This document shows positions 37,401-46,615 of a DNA stretch of 64,000 bases, one piece after another (position 1 is the stretch's first letter; each line of letters starts with the position of its first letter). Position numbers and translations under genes: made by a program. This DNA comes from Scrofimicrobium canadense (GTDB taxonomy: Bacteria > Actinomycetota > Actinomycetes > Actinomycetales > Actinomycetaceae). The DNA lies in the NCBI RefSeq assembly GCF_009696615.1, contig NZ_VULO01000003.1:1-64000 (forward strand), in the 5' to 3' direction. The notes beneath the pieces were generated by a model. It was not told the DNA's origin. It saw only the letters and a list, made by a program, of their open reading frames with translations, and did no database searches.

Positions 37401-37996
37401 TGTGACCACTCCGAATGTGGGCCGACAACGGCGGAGACTTTCAAAGACACGTAATCGACATCAGAGCGTTTCAACAGTTCAAAAGTGTCCTGTAAACGCC
37501 GGTCTGCTTCCGCGTTTCCCAGCACAGCCTCGCCCAAAAGATTGATGTTGAGCCGGGCACCTGAAGAGCGCAAGCGCTCGATGGCAGAAGCCAGTTTGCG
37601 GTCCCCTACATCTAATACCAAATCACCGACGAGCCCAGCGAATACGCGCCGCGCTGCCGCAACGACCAATCCCGGCAGCTTTTTTGAGACGGTTCCGCCA
37701 ACACTTGCCGGAATGCGAAGCCACGCAGGAAGAAAACTAGGAGGATTTTTCATTAACTTAGCTAGATTCCCGGCAGCCACTTTTTCATCTTCAGGGCGAA
37801 TCACACCGTCGACGAATTCTACGGTGAAAGCCAGACCATCTGGATGTTTGAGTACATCAGCAAGAAGTTTCGCGGTAGGTGTTTCCGAATAGGCTTTTGA
37901 ACGTTCAGCCCAACGTCCCGCTGTGATCACCGCATTGTCAATGGCTGTTTCCATGTCGGTGGTAGCCCCTGGGCGATCCAGATCTTTCTGAGTCAT
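34406..37996 (-). CDS. putA: Bifunctional proline dehydrogenase / delta-1-pyrroline-5-carboxylate dehydrogenase
   Basis: This protein of about 1196 residues converts proline to glutamate in two steps. The start chosen is the ATG at 37996, five bases after CAGGAGA; a longer frame to 38089 runs into putP. The N-terminal proline dehydrogenase barrel has VDYVSLKVSAV, INLDMEEYRD, IQAYLPDA and the RLVKGAN segment. The aldehyde dehydrogenase part has the catalytic Glu in LLAETSGKNA and Cys in GHAGQKCSAAS. About 170 residues follow the second domain. There is no N-terminal ribbon-helix-helix, so it is not an autoregulator like the E. coli protein. Confidence 0.95.
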   Translation of the reverse strand: MTQKDLDRPGATTDMETAIDNAVITAGRWAERSKAYSETPTAKLLADVLKHPDGLAFTVEFVDGVIRPEDEKVAAGNLAKLMKNPPSFLPAWLRIPASVGGTVSKKLPGLVVAAARRVFAGLVGDLVLDVGDRKLASAIERLRSSGARLNINLLGEAVLGNAEADRRLQDTFELLKRSDVDYVSLKVSAVVGPHSEWSHAEVVQTAVERLLPLYQYAASSPDAKFINLDMEEYRDLDLTLDVFKTLMDSPELIGLDMGIVIQAYLPDALGAMEKLQSWAKERRSKGGASIKVRLVKGANLAMERVQSELHGWPVATWDSKQSTDANYLRLLDWALTPERTANVRIGVAGHNLFSLATAWELAGLRGVRESIDIEMLSGMAVPQAKAVTEEVGPLLYYVPVVRPSEFDVAIAYLVRRLEENSDSANFMASIFDFAVSDDAFLKEKQRFLNAAEEMRQTGTSVCTPKRRQNRLTEARDDFEETQKDSQGRWRFSHTADTDPSLPSNREWATTISENIVSSTAGEETVAAHRISSKEQVDLVLSKAQRASEEWRKKSAAERAELLHNVGFELARRRADLLEVAASEVGKTLDQSDPEVSEAIDFAHYYGECARELETIPGATFKPAEVTLVTPPWNFPLAIPMGGITAALAAGSTVVFKPASATQRCGAILAECLWAAGVDPDVMQLVVPDNSSLGKALVEDPRVGNIVLTGSSETAQKFLQWRPDVNLLAETSGKNAIIVTPSADLDLAVKDVVYSAFGHAGQKCSAASLVILVGSVGTSQRFYRQLIDATQSLTVDWPQNPMGEVGPLSVLPGDKLMRGLTTLEPGQRWALAPRRLDATNRLWSPGVRSGVVPGSEFHTVEYFGPLLGVMRADTLGEAIEIQNGTEFGLTAGLHSLDTEEIRLWLDHIHAGNVYVNRTITGAIVRRQPFGGWKLSAVGSGAKAGGPNYLLGFGDIEQRTQVTTNDIVDVSITKPQLRELGQLAQQLLGTEDASRVLTGLRHTQKTCDEHFDRLNDPSGLRCERNVLRYVPAAATIRAAEQASLCDVMLTVAYALAVGEFVQGEGSDYKRRLAPGQSTVDRRLSPHLVLSSARRIPSAFTQWANRYECVCIEEDDEAFVRGLSHQDNDARIRLVGAQRQGLGRELTSSINLAVWDGPVTTAARVEILPFVHEQAVSITMHRFGTPSAATQGVMEEAFS

Positions 37997-38069
37997 TTTT
38001 TCTCCTGAATGGTTGATAGTGAGGCAGTACCAGTCGGCGTTGCTACTCGGGAACTTGTTTCCGCTGCGT

Positions 38070-39599
38070 TCATTGGGCGGCGGCGTCATTTTTGGAAGAA
38101 AATGATCTCTTCGCCACTTCCTCTACATGATCAAATTCGGCATCGATCTCAGGGTTGGTGCGGTAGGCTGCAAGAGAGACACCAACCGCTACCAAGAGCG
38201 ATAGGAGGAATCCGGGGATCATCTCATACACGTCAAAGACACCGTCGCTCAGTGTTCCCCACGCCCCGACAACTACTGCTCCTACAATCATTGCCGCCAG
38301 TGTTCCTTGCCAAGTGAGTTTGCGCCAGTACATTGACAAGATGACGACGGGACCAAAAGACGACCCGAACCCAGCCCATGCGAACGCAACCAGAGCTAAA
38401 ATGGTGTCATTTTGTTTCCAAGCAAGTGCTCCAGCAACAACTGCTACTACGAGAACTGCCAACCTCCGCAGCCACATTCCCAACCCTGAGCGCAGATCCT
38501 TTTTGGTGAATACATGGTAGATGTCTTCGACTATCGCTGATGAGGTGACGAGCAGCTGAGAGGACAGAGTCGACATGATTGCCGCCAGAATCGCTGCCAG
38601 CCAGAATCCTGCGATAAGTGGATGGAAAAGCAACTGCCCTAGCGAGATAAAGACAGCTTCTGGATCAGGGAGTAACGCAGCATCATGGTGGTAGACAGCA
38701 ACCCCCACCAGAGCGGTTGTTCCCGCACCAAGTACCGACACCGCCATCCAAATAATCGAATATCGTCTACCAGCTTTTGCCTCTTCCGCATTGCGGATCG
38801 CCATGAATCGCACCAAAATATGCGGCTGACCAAAGTAACCCAGTCCCCACGCCAGGGCTGAAATAATTGATACAACTGTCACGACTCCAAACTTTGCGGG
38901 ATCACCAAAAGGATTGAGGATGGCCGGATCGACCGCCTGTATTCCAGATACTAGGTTGCCAAAACCTCCGACGTGAAAAATTCCGACGAGAGGAACCAAC
39001 AGCAGTGCCGTCACCATCATCAGTCCTTGGACTACGTCAGTCCACGACACCGCTAAGAATCCCCCTAGCAGCGTGTAGAGAACAACTACTGTCCCAATAA
39101 AAAGCATCCCGTAGCGGTATTCCATGCCAAAAGATGACTCAAAAAATACGCCACCAGCTACTAAGCCAGAAGAGACGTAGAAAGTGAAAAATATCAGGAT
39201 AATGAGACCCGCTATGATACGGATCATTCGTGAGCGATCCTTTACTCGTGACTCCAAAAATGTCGGAATCGTGATGGTATCTGCACTTCTTTCTGTGTAG
39301 GCACGCAGTCGGGGTGCGATTACTTTCCAGTTGACCCACGCCCCGACAGTCAGGCCCACTGCAATCCATCCTTCGATGAGACCCGACATGTAGATGGCCC
39401 CTGGAAGCCCCATGAGCAGCCACCCCGACATATCAGACGCACCTACTGAAAGTGCCGCGACGAAAGGCCCTAGGCTGCGACCCCCTAGAACGTAATCGTC
39501 CAGGTTACGGGTCTGCCGGTAGGCCAACACCCCCAAGGTGACCATGCCGAGGGTGTATACCACCATGGCGATAAGTTGAAAGACGTACTCTGATTCCAT
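38070..39599 (-). CDS. putP: Sodium/proline symporter
   Basis: This 509-residue member of the sodium:solute symporter family has about thirteen helices. The first region NLDDYVLGGRSLGPFVAALS and the SDMSGWLLMG segment are typical of PutP. The start chosen is the ATG at 39599, downstream of GAGGAG; an upstream ATG at 39620 overlaps that site. It lies 73 bases upstream of putA on the same strand, so proline uptake and oxidation are likely co-transcribed. Confidence 0.95.
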   Translation of the reverse strand: MESEYVFQLIAMVVYTLGMVTLGVLAYRQTRNLDDYVLGGRSLGPFVAALSVGASDMSGWLLMGLPGAIYMSGLIEGWIAVGLTVGAWVNWKVIAPRLRAYTERSADTITIPTFLESRVKDRSRMIRIIAGLIILIFFTFYVSSGLVAGGVFFESSFGMEYRYGMLFIGTVVVLYTLLGGFLAVSWTDVVQGLMMVTALLLVPLVGIFHVGGFGNLVSGIQAVDPAILNPFGDPAKFGVVTVVSIISALAWGLGYFGQPHILVRFMAIRNAEEAKAGRRYSIIWMAVSVLGAGTTALVGVAVYHHDAALLPDPEAVFISLGQLLFHPLIAGFWLAAILAAIMSTLSSQLLVTSSAIVEDIYHVFTKKDLRSGLGMWLRRLAVLVVAVVAGALAWKQNDTILALVAFAWAGFGSSFGPVVILSMYWRKLTWQGTLAAMIVGAVVVGAWGTLSDGVFDVYEMIPGFLLSLLVAVGVSLAAYRTNPEIDAEFDHVEEVAKRSFSSKNDAAAQ

Positions 39600-39669
39600 A
39601 GTCTTATGGCTCCTCATCACGACTGCATCGTCGCTTCGATCCGGTGACTACGGTTATGACGCTCCCCGA

Positions 39670-39687
39670 GTGGACATCTGTGTCCAC
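39670..39687. promoter_or_regulatory. Perfect hairpin/dyad upstream of putP
   Basis: GTGGACA at 39670-39676 and TGTCCAC at 39681-39687 form a perfect 7-base inverted repeat around TCTG. It is 71 bases upstream of the putP start in a 343-base interval (39600-39942) without a gene. It could be an operator or a leader hairpin. A second short dyad, TCATAG/CTATGA, is at 39793-39809 in the same interval. Confidence 0.5.
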
Positions 39688-39902
39688 GACGACCCGCCGG
39701 GCCTTTCGACCTAACCAACCACAACATTAGTGTGTCTTAGGTCTCTTTCGCAAGCCGTATTTACCCTGTTTTTGTCTTCGCACTGGGAATACTCATAGAA
39801 ATCCTATGAAATTCTTATCACCAAAAACTGTAAAACTGACCACATCCTAAACGAGGTGACCTGCCGCATTCCGCTTTTTCAAGCCACATTCATGAAACAT
39901 TA

Positions 39903-39920
39903 GGTGCCGAATTCGGCGCC
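39903..39920. promoter_or_regulatory. Near-perfect dyad before the L,D-transpeptidase gene
   Basis: GGTGCCGAATTCGGCGCC has one mismatched pair over 18 bases. It ends 22 bases before the ATG at 39943. A TAGGATATTTTAT stretch follows it and may act as a -10 region, which would place the dyad in the promoter. It could be an operator or a terminator of upstream transcription. Confidence 0.45.
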
Positions 39921-39942
39921 TCACGCTAGGATATTTTATGTT

Positions 39943-41376
39943 ATGAGTACTTTATTTGCGTCAACAACTCGCAGAGTCGTGGCTGCCGCCTCAGTGACCG
40001 CACTCGTTATTCTTGGCGCCTTTGCAGGCTCTTTCGCCTATTTTCGTGCTCACGCATTGCCACGCACTCAAGTAGGCGCCATCGACATATCTGGACTCAC
40101 CCCCTCCGATGCCGTCACCGCTGTCGCATCTGGTTTTGGGGACCCAGAGATTACAGTGTCAGCTCCTGGCGGGGACATAACGGTTCCTCTTTCAGAGACC
40201 GGCGTTGTCCTCGACGCTGAAGAGACCGTCGACCATATTTTTTCTGATTCCGCTTCAGTAGGCTCGTTTTTAGGTGGTCTGGTGAGTGGAAGCTCCTATT
40301 CTCCGCAAGTCCACATTAACGACAAGACGTTCACTAAATTCGCTGCCGAGTTACCGCTGGCGGATACTGCAGAACCTGCCGACGCTCAGATCGCTTTCGA
40401 CGGTAATTCGTTTGCTGTCACGCCATCTCGCAGTGGTGAAGCAATAGACGAAGAGTCACTTCAGCAGGCACTGGTTGATGCAGCAAAAACCGGTGCTACA
40501 GCAGTTACAGCCAGCACCATTCACGCGGAGCCTTCAATCAGCACTGAAGTCGCTCAAGCCGCGGCCGATCAGGCCAACACTTGGCTGGCAACTCCTATTA
40601 CCGTCAATGACGGCGACCAGATGGAAACCACTCCAGACGCAGCAACGAAGAGTAGCTGGATCACTTTCGCTTCCGATGCTGAGCGCTTGACGCCCGCGGT
40701 GGATAGGGATGCAGTAAAATCCTGGGTTGAGGACTACGCTAAAACAACCAATATTGAGCCAGGACAGGGTATCCGCAACCTTGATGCGAGTGGAAAGGTC
40801 GTCGCCACGGTTATTGAACCCACCAAAGGCTGGGTAGTCAGTAATGCCGATGTGATTACCGATGCGATTGTAGGTGGGCTTCCCCTAAAAGAAGCGATCA
40901 CCGCCACCTTCGACTACAAAGAGCAAACCGGAGAATGGACCGAGAGGCAGGCTGACCCTGCTACTGAGGGAATGCGTTACCGGGCCGCACCTGGTGAAAA
41001 GTGGGTTGAGATAGACATTGGTGGCGCAACCGTCACCGCATATGAGGGCGCTAAACCCGTCTACACCTTCCCCGTGGTAGCTGGTAAAGCCTCCACCCCC
41101 ACCATTGAGGGCGAATACAACGTCTACCTGCAATATGAAAAGCAGGACATGGGATGCACCCCTGAGTGGTCTTACTGTGCGAAAGATGTCCCCTGGGTCA
41201 GTTACTTCACCGGCTCATATGCTCTCCACGGGTCGTCCTCTTGGCAAAGTGGTTTTGGGGATCCGGCGACTCGTTATGTGCAGGGCTCAGCGGGGTGCGT
41301 CAATATGCGCGATGAGGACGCGAACACTCTCTTCCACTGGGTTGATATTGGAACAAAGGTCATCTCACACAGCTAA
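39943..41376 (+). CDS. L,D-transpeptidase (YkuD domain) with peptidoglycan-binding-like domain
   Basis: This 477-residue envelope protein starts at the ATG at 39943; a longer frame begins at 39904. One N-terminal membrane helix (AAASVTALVILGAFAGSFAY) anchors it outside the cell. Two putative YoeB-like peptidoglycan-binding modules follow. The C-terminal YkuD domain has the active site pattern HGSSSW, then GSAGCVNM with the catalytic Cys. It would make 3-3 peptide cross-links or attach proteins to the wall, and is expected to be carbapenem-sensitive rather than penicillin-sensitive. The gene appears intact. Confidence 0.92.
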   Translation: MSTLFASTTRRVVAAASVTALVILGAFAGSFAYFRAHALPRTQVGAIDISGLTPSDAVTAVASGFGDPEITVSAPGGDITVPLSETGVVLDAEETVDHIFSDSASVGSFLGGLVSGSSYSPQVHINDKTFTKFAAELPLADTAEPADAQIAFDGNSFAVTPSRSGEAIDEESLQQALVDAAKTGATAVTASTIHAEPSISTEVAQAAADQANTWLATPITVNDGDQMETTPDAATKSSWITFASDAERLTPAVDRDAVKSWVEDYAKTTNIEPGQGIRNLDASGKVVATVIEPTKGWVVSNADVITDAIVGGLPLKEAITATFDYKEQTGEWTERQADPATEGMRYRAAPGEKWVEIDIGGATVTAYEGAKPVYTFPVVAGKASTPTIEGEYNVYLQYEKQDMGCTPEWSYCAKDVPWVSYFTGSYALHGSSSWQSGFGDPATRYVQGSAGCVNMRDEDANTLFHWVDIGTKVISHS

Positions 41377-41462
41377 GCAGATTCCACCTTTTTCTAACCG
41401 CCTCTCAATACAGCGGTATTTCGCTAAAATCACAGGTGTCCGCAATCTGCTAGGAGAGGCAC

Positions 41463-43457
41463 ATGCTTTCATCAATACAAGACATTGTGGTTCTTACTCT
41501 TGGAGCATGTGTTGGAGTCGTCGTTGGAGCGCTCTTACGCCGGGCACTTGGCGCAAACCTTGGGTGGCCCCGCTCAATAATTGTGGGTGCTTTAGGCACG
41601 TGGGGCAGTCTTCCTCTTGCTCAAGTTGCCGGAGAAGCCTTGGGCGTATTTGGGCCGAATGAATCCGTCCTCGTATCCCCCGCTTCGCTCCTCGCCTTCC
41701 TTTTCCTCGTCCTCCTGTGGGCAATAATGATTTGCGCAATCATCTTAGTGCTCTTGGAAGCGGTCTTTCCTACCAAGCAGTGGCATGGAATAGTGGGCAC
41801 GGCCAAACACTGGCAAGCCCGCTGGTACCGCGCTAATCGCTACCGCCAGATTCTCACTATCGTCTCGACCACCGGGCTGCGTTCAGCCATACAACGCGGC
41901 GAGTCCCCTAATGACGCACGGTTCGCTCACGCACTAGTCAACATGCTCAACCAGGCAGGCCCAGTTTTCGTCAAACTGGGCCAGTTTGTTGCCACCCAAC
42001 CCGGACTGGTGCCCCCCGCGACAGCACACGCGCTTTCTTCACTGCAATCGGAAGCCACTCGCGTCCCTTCCCCTCTCATTCGTCACCAGATCGAAGATCA
42101 ACTAGGCGCACCTCTCTTTGAGTTCTTCAGCGAGTTCTCTGATGAGCCAATCGCAGCAGCCTCAATAGGGCAAGTACACCGGGCTGTGCTAGTTGATGGC
42201 ACTTCTGTTGCTGTCAAAGTACAACGGCCTGGGGCCGCAAAGCAGGTATCAATCGACGCTGACATCATGGTGCGGTTAGCTACGACAGCAGAGAGGCGTT
42301 TTGCCTGGGCGCGAGCTATGCAACTGGCATCACTCAGCAAGGAACTATCCTCATCTTTAGCTCAAGAGCTAGATTTTTTGGCCGAGGCACGCAATATGGA
42401 GATTGCGAAAAGCAGCCAAAGTGAAGATCCCCTTATCACTATCCCCCAAACCTACCCGCGACTATGCTCAACCACCGTCCTCACAATGGACCTATTGGAT
42501 GGCACTCCCCTTTCCCGCCAGTCGCAGGTGGAAGATCAATTGAAATCTCTTTCAAATAAAGACCGCGAATACCTTGCAAAGCAACTCACAGGAGAAGCAT
42601 TGTCCGCTATTTTCTCGCGCGGGATATTCCATGCGGATCTACATCCGGGCAATGTGCTCCTTTTGAGCGATGACACTCTAGGAATGCTAGATTTTGGTTC
42701 GGTTGGCATCCTTGACGATGAGACTCGTCGCCTCCTCGCCACGCTCATCCTTGCGATCGTAAGTGATGACACTATCACCGCGTGTGATGCGCTTCTCTTA
42801 GCATTTGGAGGCCCTACCAATACCGACATTGCAGCACTTCGCAGAGAAGTCGGTCGAGAAATAGCTATTTTCAATGCCACAAAGAATCTTGATTCTGACC
42901 AGATTGGACGACTTCTTCAGCTGGTCCGCAATCACGGTATCACCATCCCAGGTCACGTCGCAGCAGCTTTGCACACTATTGCCTCCCTGCAAGACGTCCT
43001 TACTATCTTGGCGCCTTCAGTATCGTTTGTTTCGTTGATCGAGGCGGAACTGCCCAACATCGTTCTTTCACTGGCTTCGCCTCGCAGTATCGCGTCAAGA
43101 ACGTTAGGGGCGGCGTCAGTCAGTCTTGCTTTGGCGCGCCGGTTACCTGAGAGGCTGGATTCAATCACGAACCAAATAGCCGATGGTCAGTTCAGTGTTC
43201 GTACTCGACTATTCGCGAATCCGCATGATCGAAATTGGTTGAAGAGAATTATTGACAATGTCTTATCGGTAGCGTTCGCATGCGCGGCCCTCATTGCGTC
43301 CGTCACCCTCATCACCGATGAGAGTGGCGCTATGATCACGCAGAACGTGTCTCTCTTTGAGTTCTTTGGCTATTTGTTGGCTTTTGCTGCGTCGATGCTG
43401 GCGTTGCGTGCCATTATTCAGCTTTTTGTGCGCCGCGACAAAGATGAGGGGCACTAA
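41463..43457 (+). CDS. UbiB/AarF (ABC1)-family atypical kinase-like protein
   Basis: This 664-residue protein has three N-terminal hydrophobic segments, then the ABC1 kinase-like domain, and two C-terminal helices. Signature elements are the K-x-G-Q motif in VKLGQFVATQPGLVP, the Ala-rich nucleotide loop AAASIGQVHRA, the Lys in VAVKVQRPG, HADLHPGNVLL and the metal-binding Asp in LDFGSVG. Family members support quinone biosynthesis or lipid homeostasis at the membrane. The N-terminal membrane segments before the kinase core are a less common addition. The ATG at 41463 follows GGAGAGG. Confidence 0.9.
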   Translation: MLSSIQDIVVLTLGACVGVVVGALLRRALGANLGWPRSIIVGALGTWGSLPLAQVAGEALGVFGPNESVLVSPASLLAFLFLVLLWAIMICAIILVLLEAVFPTKQWHGIVGTAKHWQARWYRANRYRQILTIVSTTGLRSAIQRGESPNDARFAHALVNMLNQAGPVFVKLGQFVATQPGLVPPATAHALSSLQSEATRVPSPLIRHQIEDQLGAPLFEFFSEFSDEPIAAASIGQVHRAVLVDGTSVAVKVQRPGAAKQVSIDADIMVRLATTAERRFAWARAMQLASLSKELSSSLAQELDFLAEARNMEIAKSSQSEDPLITIPQTYPRLCSTTVLTMDLLDGTPLSRQSQVEDQLKSLSNKDREYLAKQLTGEALSAIFSRGIFHADLHPGNVLLLSDDTLGMLDFGSVGILDDETRRLLATLILAIVSDDTITACDALLLAFGGPTNTDIAALRREVGREIAIFNATKNLDSDQIGRLLQLVRNHGITIPGHVAAALHTIASLQDVLTILAPSVSFVSLIEAELPNIVLSLASPRSIASRTLGAASVSLALARRLPERLDSITNQIADGQFSVRTRLFANPHDRNWLKRIIDNVLSVAFACAALIASVTLITDESGAMITQNVSLFEFFGYLLAFAASMLALRAIIQLFVRRDKDEGH

Positions 43458-43484
43458 AGCGCGCCATGCCAATGGCAACACAAT

Positions 43485-43511
43485 GGGGGCGGCCCAACCA
43501 GGACCACCCCC
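43485..43511. terminator. Hairpin between convergent genes
   Basis: GGGGGCGG at 43485-43492 pairs with CCACCCCC at 43504-43511 with one mismatch. It lies between the convergent UbiB-like and DivIVA-like genes, so it could terminate both. A run of A follows on the plus strand, and no clear T-run follows either side. Confidence 0.4.
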
Positions 43512-43527
43512 AAAAAGAGACTTGGAT

Positions 43528-44823
43528 CTATTCTTCGGTAGTGTCTTCTTCGGTAATTTCTTCCACCTCAGTCACATCGGCTTCTTCTTCCACGTCAGCT
43601 TCTGCTGGCGTGGCCAATATGCCTTCAGGACGGATCAGTTCCCGCACTTCAGTCATGAAACTTGCTAGTTGTTGTTGCTGCCAGCGCAGCTGCTGGGTCC
43701 GGTCCTCGGCATCCCGCAACACGGCTGTCGTGTGGTCGGTGACAGACGAAATAATCTTTTGAGCTTTTTGTCTGGCCCGTTCGAGCGTTTCTTGTGCCCG
43801 TACGGTTGCCTCAGCTTCAATCTGTGCGGCTTGTGCCCGCATGAGTTTCTCATATTCGTCAGCTTTGGCAGCAATCCGATGTGCGTGTTCTAGGGAAGCA
43901 GCTACCTGCTCGTTCGCATCTTCTGTGATCCGCTCAGCATGGGCTACGGCCTGGTTGTGCAGTACCAGGAATTCTTGTTGAGCCTCATCTTGGCGACGTG
44001 TGAGGCTTTCTTCAAACTCAAGAACTCTGGCATTCATCTCACGGACTTCGCGCTCCGCATCAGCGCGTTGCTGGGTGGTTTCACGCGTAACCATGGAACG
44101 CAGGGATGCCGCGCCTTTTTCTGCCTCGGTGCGAATAGCTTCTGCTTCCTGTTCTGCCTGGGCAACTTTTTCTTTTGCGTGAGCGCTTTCCCTTTGAATC
44201 ATCGCTTCATGGGCAGTGTATTCTGTTTCGATCTTCAGACGAATCTGGTCTGCGTCGTGTTGTGCCTGTTCGGTGATTCGCGCAACGTCAGCTTCAGCTT
44301 GAGCCTTTTGGGAGGCCACTTCTTGTCGAGCCGCATCAAGTAACCGTTCAGCCTGGACGGCTGCATTCTGCAGTAGAACATTGGCCTGTTCTTCAGCAAC
44401 GCGCAACACGGCTTCAAACTTGGTTCGGGTGGAAAGCTGATCGTCTTCACCGTCCCCTTCAACCAGCTGTTCTGATAGAGCCTTGATTTTCTCTTCAGCT
44501 TCTGCAAGTTGCGCGGCCTTTGCCTGCAGTTCGTCCTGCAGGTCTTCTGTCGTCTTGAACTTGTCTTTGAGTTGTTCAAGTTCAGCCTGCAACTGTGCCG
44601 TTGTTGTGCGTTCACTGGATTGAACTGAATCAAGTTCTAATTGCATTGCTTTGAGCTGGCCGGTCAAATCTGCGATGGTTTTGTCCACCTCATCCCGATC
44701 ATAGCCACGGAACCCTACCGAGAATGAGGGTGCCGACTCTGAACTTGTTCCGGGCAGCATCTCATCAAAAGATGATTTTGTGGCCCCTTGTTCTTCGTTG
44801 GGATTTTGGCGAGCATCGCTCAT
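43528..44823 (-). CDS. DivIVA-like coiled-coil protein
   Basis: This 431-residue, mostly alpha-helical coiled-coil protein starts at the ATG at 44823, seven bases after GGAAGGA. The N-terminal FSVGFRGYDRDEVDKTIADL segment resembles the DivIVA/Wag31 membrane-binding motif. Some 300 residues of charged heptad-rich sequence (Glu, Gln, Ala, Arg) follow, and the tail is very acidic (EEEADVTEVEEITEEDTTEE). Such proteins organise polar growth or division in Actinobacteria. The exact member (Wag31 or a paralogue) cannot be fixed. Confidence 0.75.
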   Translation of the reverse strand: MSDARQNPNEEQGATKSSFDEMLPGTSSESAPSFSVGFRGYDRDEVDKTIADLTGQLKAMQLELDSVQSSERTTTAQLQAELEQLKDKFKTTEDLQDELQAKAAQLAEAEEKIKALSEQLVEGDGEDDQLSTRTKFEAVLRVAEEQANVLLQNAAVQAERLLDAARQEVASQKAQAEADVARITEQAQHDADQIRLKIETEYTAHEAMIQRESAHAKEKVAQAEQEAEAIRTEAEKGAASLRSMVTRETTQQRADAEREVREMNARVLEFEESLTRRQDEAQQEFLVLHNQAVAHAERITEDANEQVAASLEHAHRIAAKADEYEKLMRAQAAQIEAEATVRAQETLERARQKAQKIISSVTDHTTAVLRDAEDRTQQLRWQQQQLASFMTEVRELIRPEGILATPAEADVEEEADVTEVEEITEEDTTEE

Positions 44824-45030
44824 ATTCAGGTCCTTCCACACGGCGGCTTTTTGCTGGCACTACATACGTTATCGGATTTCGGTCACACTATCGACTAGGC
44901 GTCACATTCTTCTCACGCACCCCCTTTCATAACACCTATGACTTAGAATCACATTGGCGAAGAACACACCCGTACTCACCGCGAAAACCCTTGGCTCCCC
45001 CACTAGGAATTCTCCAGCAGCACATGGATA

Positions 45031-45174
45031 TTATTGTGTTTTTTTGCCTGTGGTGGTTATTAGGAGGCCTCCGGAGGCTGCGACAAGTAAGTCTTGTCGG
45101 CGATAACGTCGGTAATAGATACCAACCGTCAGGACCACAATCAGTACCAAATCTAAGCCCAGTGAAAAATACAT
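45031..45174 (-). pseudogene. Fragment of a DUF4956-type membrane protein
   Basis: A 47-codon frame starts at the ATG at 45174. It begins MYFSLGLDLVLIVVLTVGIY and continues YRRYRRQDLLVAASGGLLI, resembling the first helix and basic loop of DUF4956-family membrane proteins, which are over 200 residues long. It ends soon after an A7 run on the minus strand (45039-45045). No continuation is seen in the other frames. It may be a truncated remnant, or a small membrane protein. The rest of the interval 44824-45353 has no recognisable gene. Confidence 0.4.
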
Positions 45175-45353
45175 GGGATTCCACTATGGGGGTGCGATGC
45201 AGGTTCTGCTGCAAGCTATGTGCGTATAAGTTTCATCTCTTCGTCCCGCCAGTACATCCTCCCCCCAGGTGGACTTCCTGTACCGCCAACGGTGTATAAC
45301 TACACTCTGCGCGCGGTATCCACTTTTCAGCCTTGAGGAGACAGACTAGAAGG

Positions 45354-46615
45354 ATGATCACTACATTGGCGCGCCGTATTGGCTCAGCATTCTCCACCTC
45401 GTGGCGTTCAGATGCTGCCATCAGTGCACTGATTCTGGTTTTTACTGTGGTACCACAACCCTTTTTCCGATCCAAAAAACGCCTTTTCCTGCCGAACATG
45501 GGCCCTCCCCAGCGCCCCTCGGCCTATTACCCGAGCACAAAGTTGCAGCCATGTGGTTGTTGGTCGTCATATGTCTACTCTGTGTGTGGCTGCGTCACCG
45601 TTTTCCTCTTACAACGGCAATGGCAGCTCTTCTTGCCTTCACTTTTGCATGCGCCGCCCAGATGACCCTTCTAGCTACGGGGATCACCGTGGCGGTCACT
45701 ACCTATATACTTGGAAACCAGCGGAGCAGAAAAGTTACCTACATATGGGGCATCCTTGCAACAACTGCCATCACTGCATTGTCTTTTTCTGCAGGCAAAG
45801 GAAGCTCTCTAGACCCCACAATTTTCCAGTTCGCAGCCGTCGTCGCCATTAGTGCTGCGCTGGGTGATTCTTCGCGTTCACGCCGACAACATCTTCGTTC
45901 AGTCACCGAACGAGCTGAGCGCGCTGAACGCACCCGAGAGGCAGAAGCTCACCGCGCGGTGGCCGAAGAACGTCTGCGAATAGCGCACGACCTTCATGAC
46001 GTTGTCGCCCACAAAATATCAGTCATCAGCCTCAACGCCGGAGTAGCGAGTAGCGCTATAGACAGCAATCCAACAAAGGCACCTGAAGCACTGGCGACTA
46101 TTCGAAAAGCATCCCGTTCTGTTCTAGGCGATATCGGAGAACTCATGCAGTATCTCAGGCGCCAAGACAGCACAGATCCCGGAGCCGGCGCTCGGCTGCG
46201 CCCACTTCCAGGCATGGGTGAGATCTCAGACCTCATTGATTCCATGCGCAAATCAGGTCTTTCAGTCAACTACCATGTTGACGCCTCAGAAACCCCCGAT
46301 ATGCCGTTCACCAGCGAGCTTCGCAGCGCTACGCAAACGGTAGCGTATCGGGTAATCCAAGAAGGCCTCACCAACGCGCCCAAATACGGAACTGGAACGG
46401 CAAATATTGACATGACGAGAAAGAAGGACAGCGTGGAAATAACAATAATCAATGAGGTGACAGCTGCTTCCACGACAAAGTCACCTTCTACGGGTTGGGG
46501 TTTGCGTGGCTTACAGGAACGAACGCAAGCAGTCGGAGGCACCATGACCACCCGGCACACGAGCACACAATTCATCTTTGTCGCTGAACTACCAGTGAGT
46601 CATGACAGCATCTGA
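45354..46615 (+). CDS. NarL/DesK-type sensor histidine kinase, 5' frameshift
   Basis: The kinase core is intact in the frame ending at 46615. The phospho-acceptor His is in RIAHDLHDVVAHKISVIS, the N-box region is EGLTNAPKYGTG, and the G-box is GWGLRGLQER. Several hydrophobic segments precede it (for example MWLLVVICLLCVW). The natural N-terminus appears to be in a different frame: from ATG at 45354, RRIGSAFSTSWRSDAAISAL, LILVFTVV forms helix one. The frames join around 45440-45500, where short T and A runs occur. The in-frame remainder begins at 45401. It overlaps its response regulator gene by 14 bases. Confidence 0.8.

Noticed and set aside
44936-45214. 92-codon minus-strand frame
   Set aside because: It is a shifted reading of the DUF4956-like fragment region, rich in Cys and Arg without family character.
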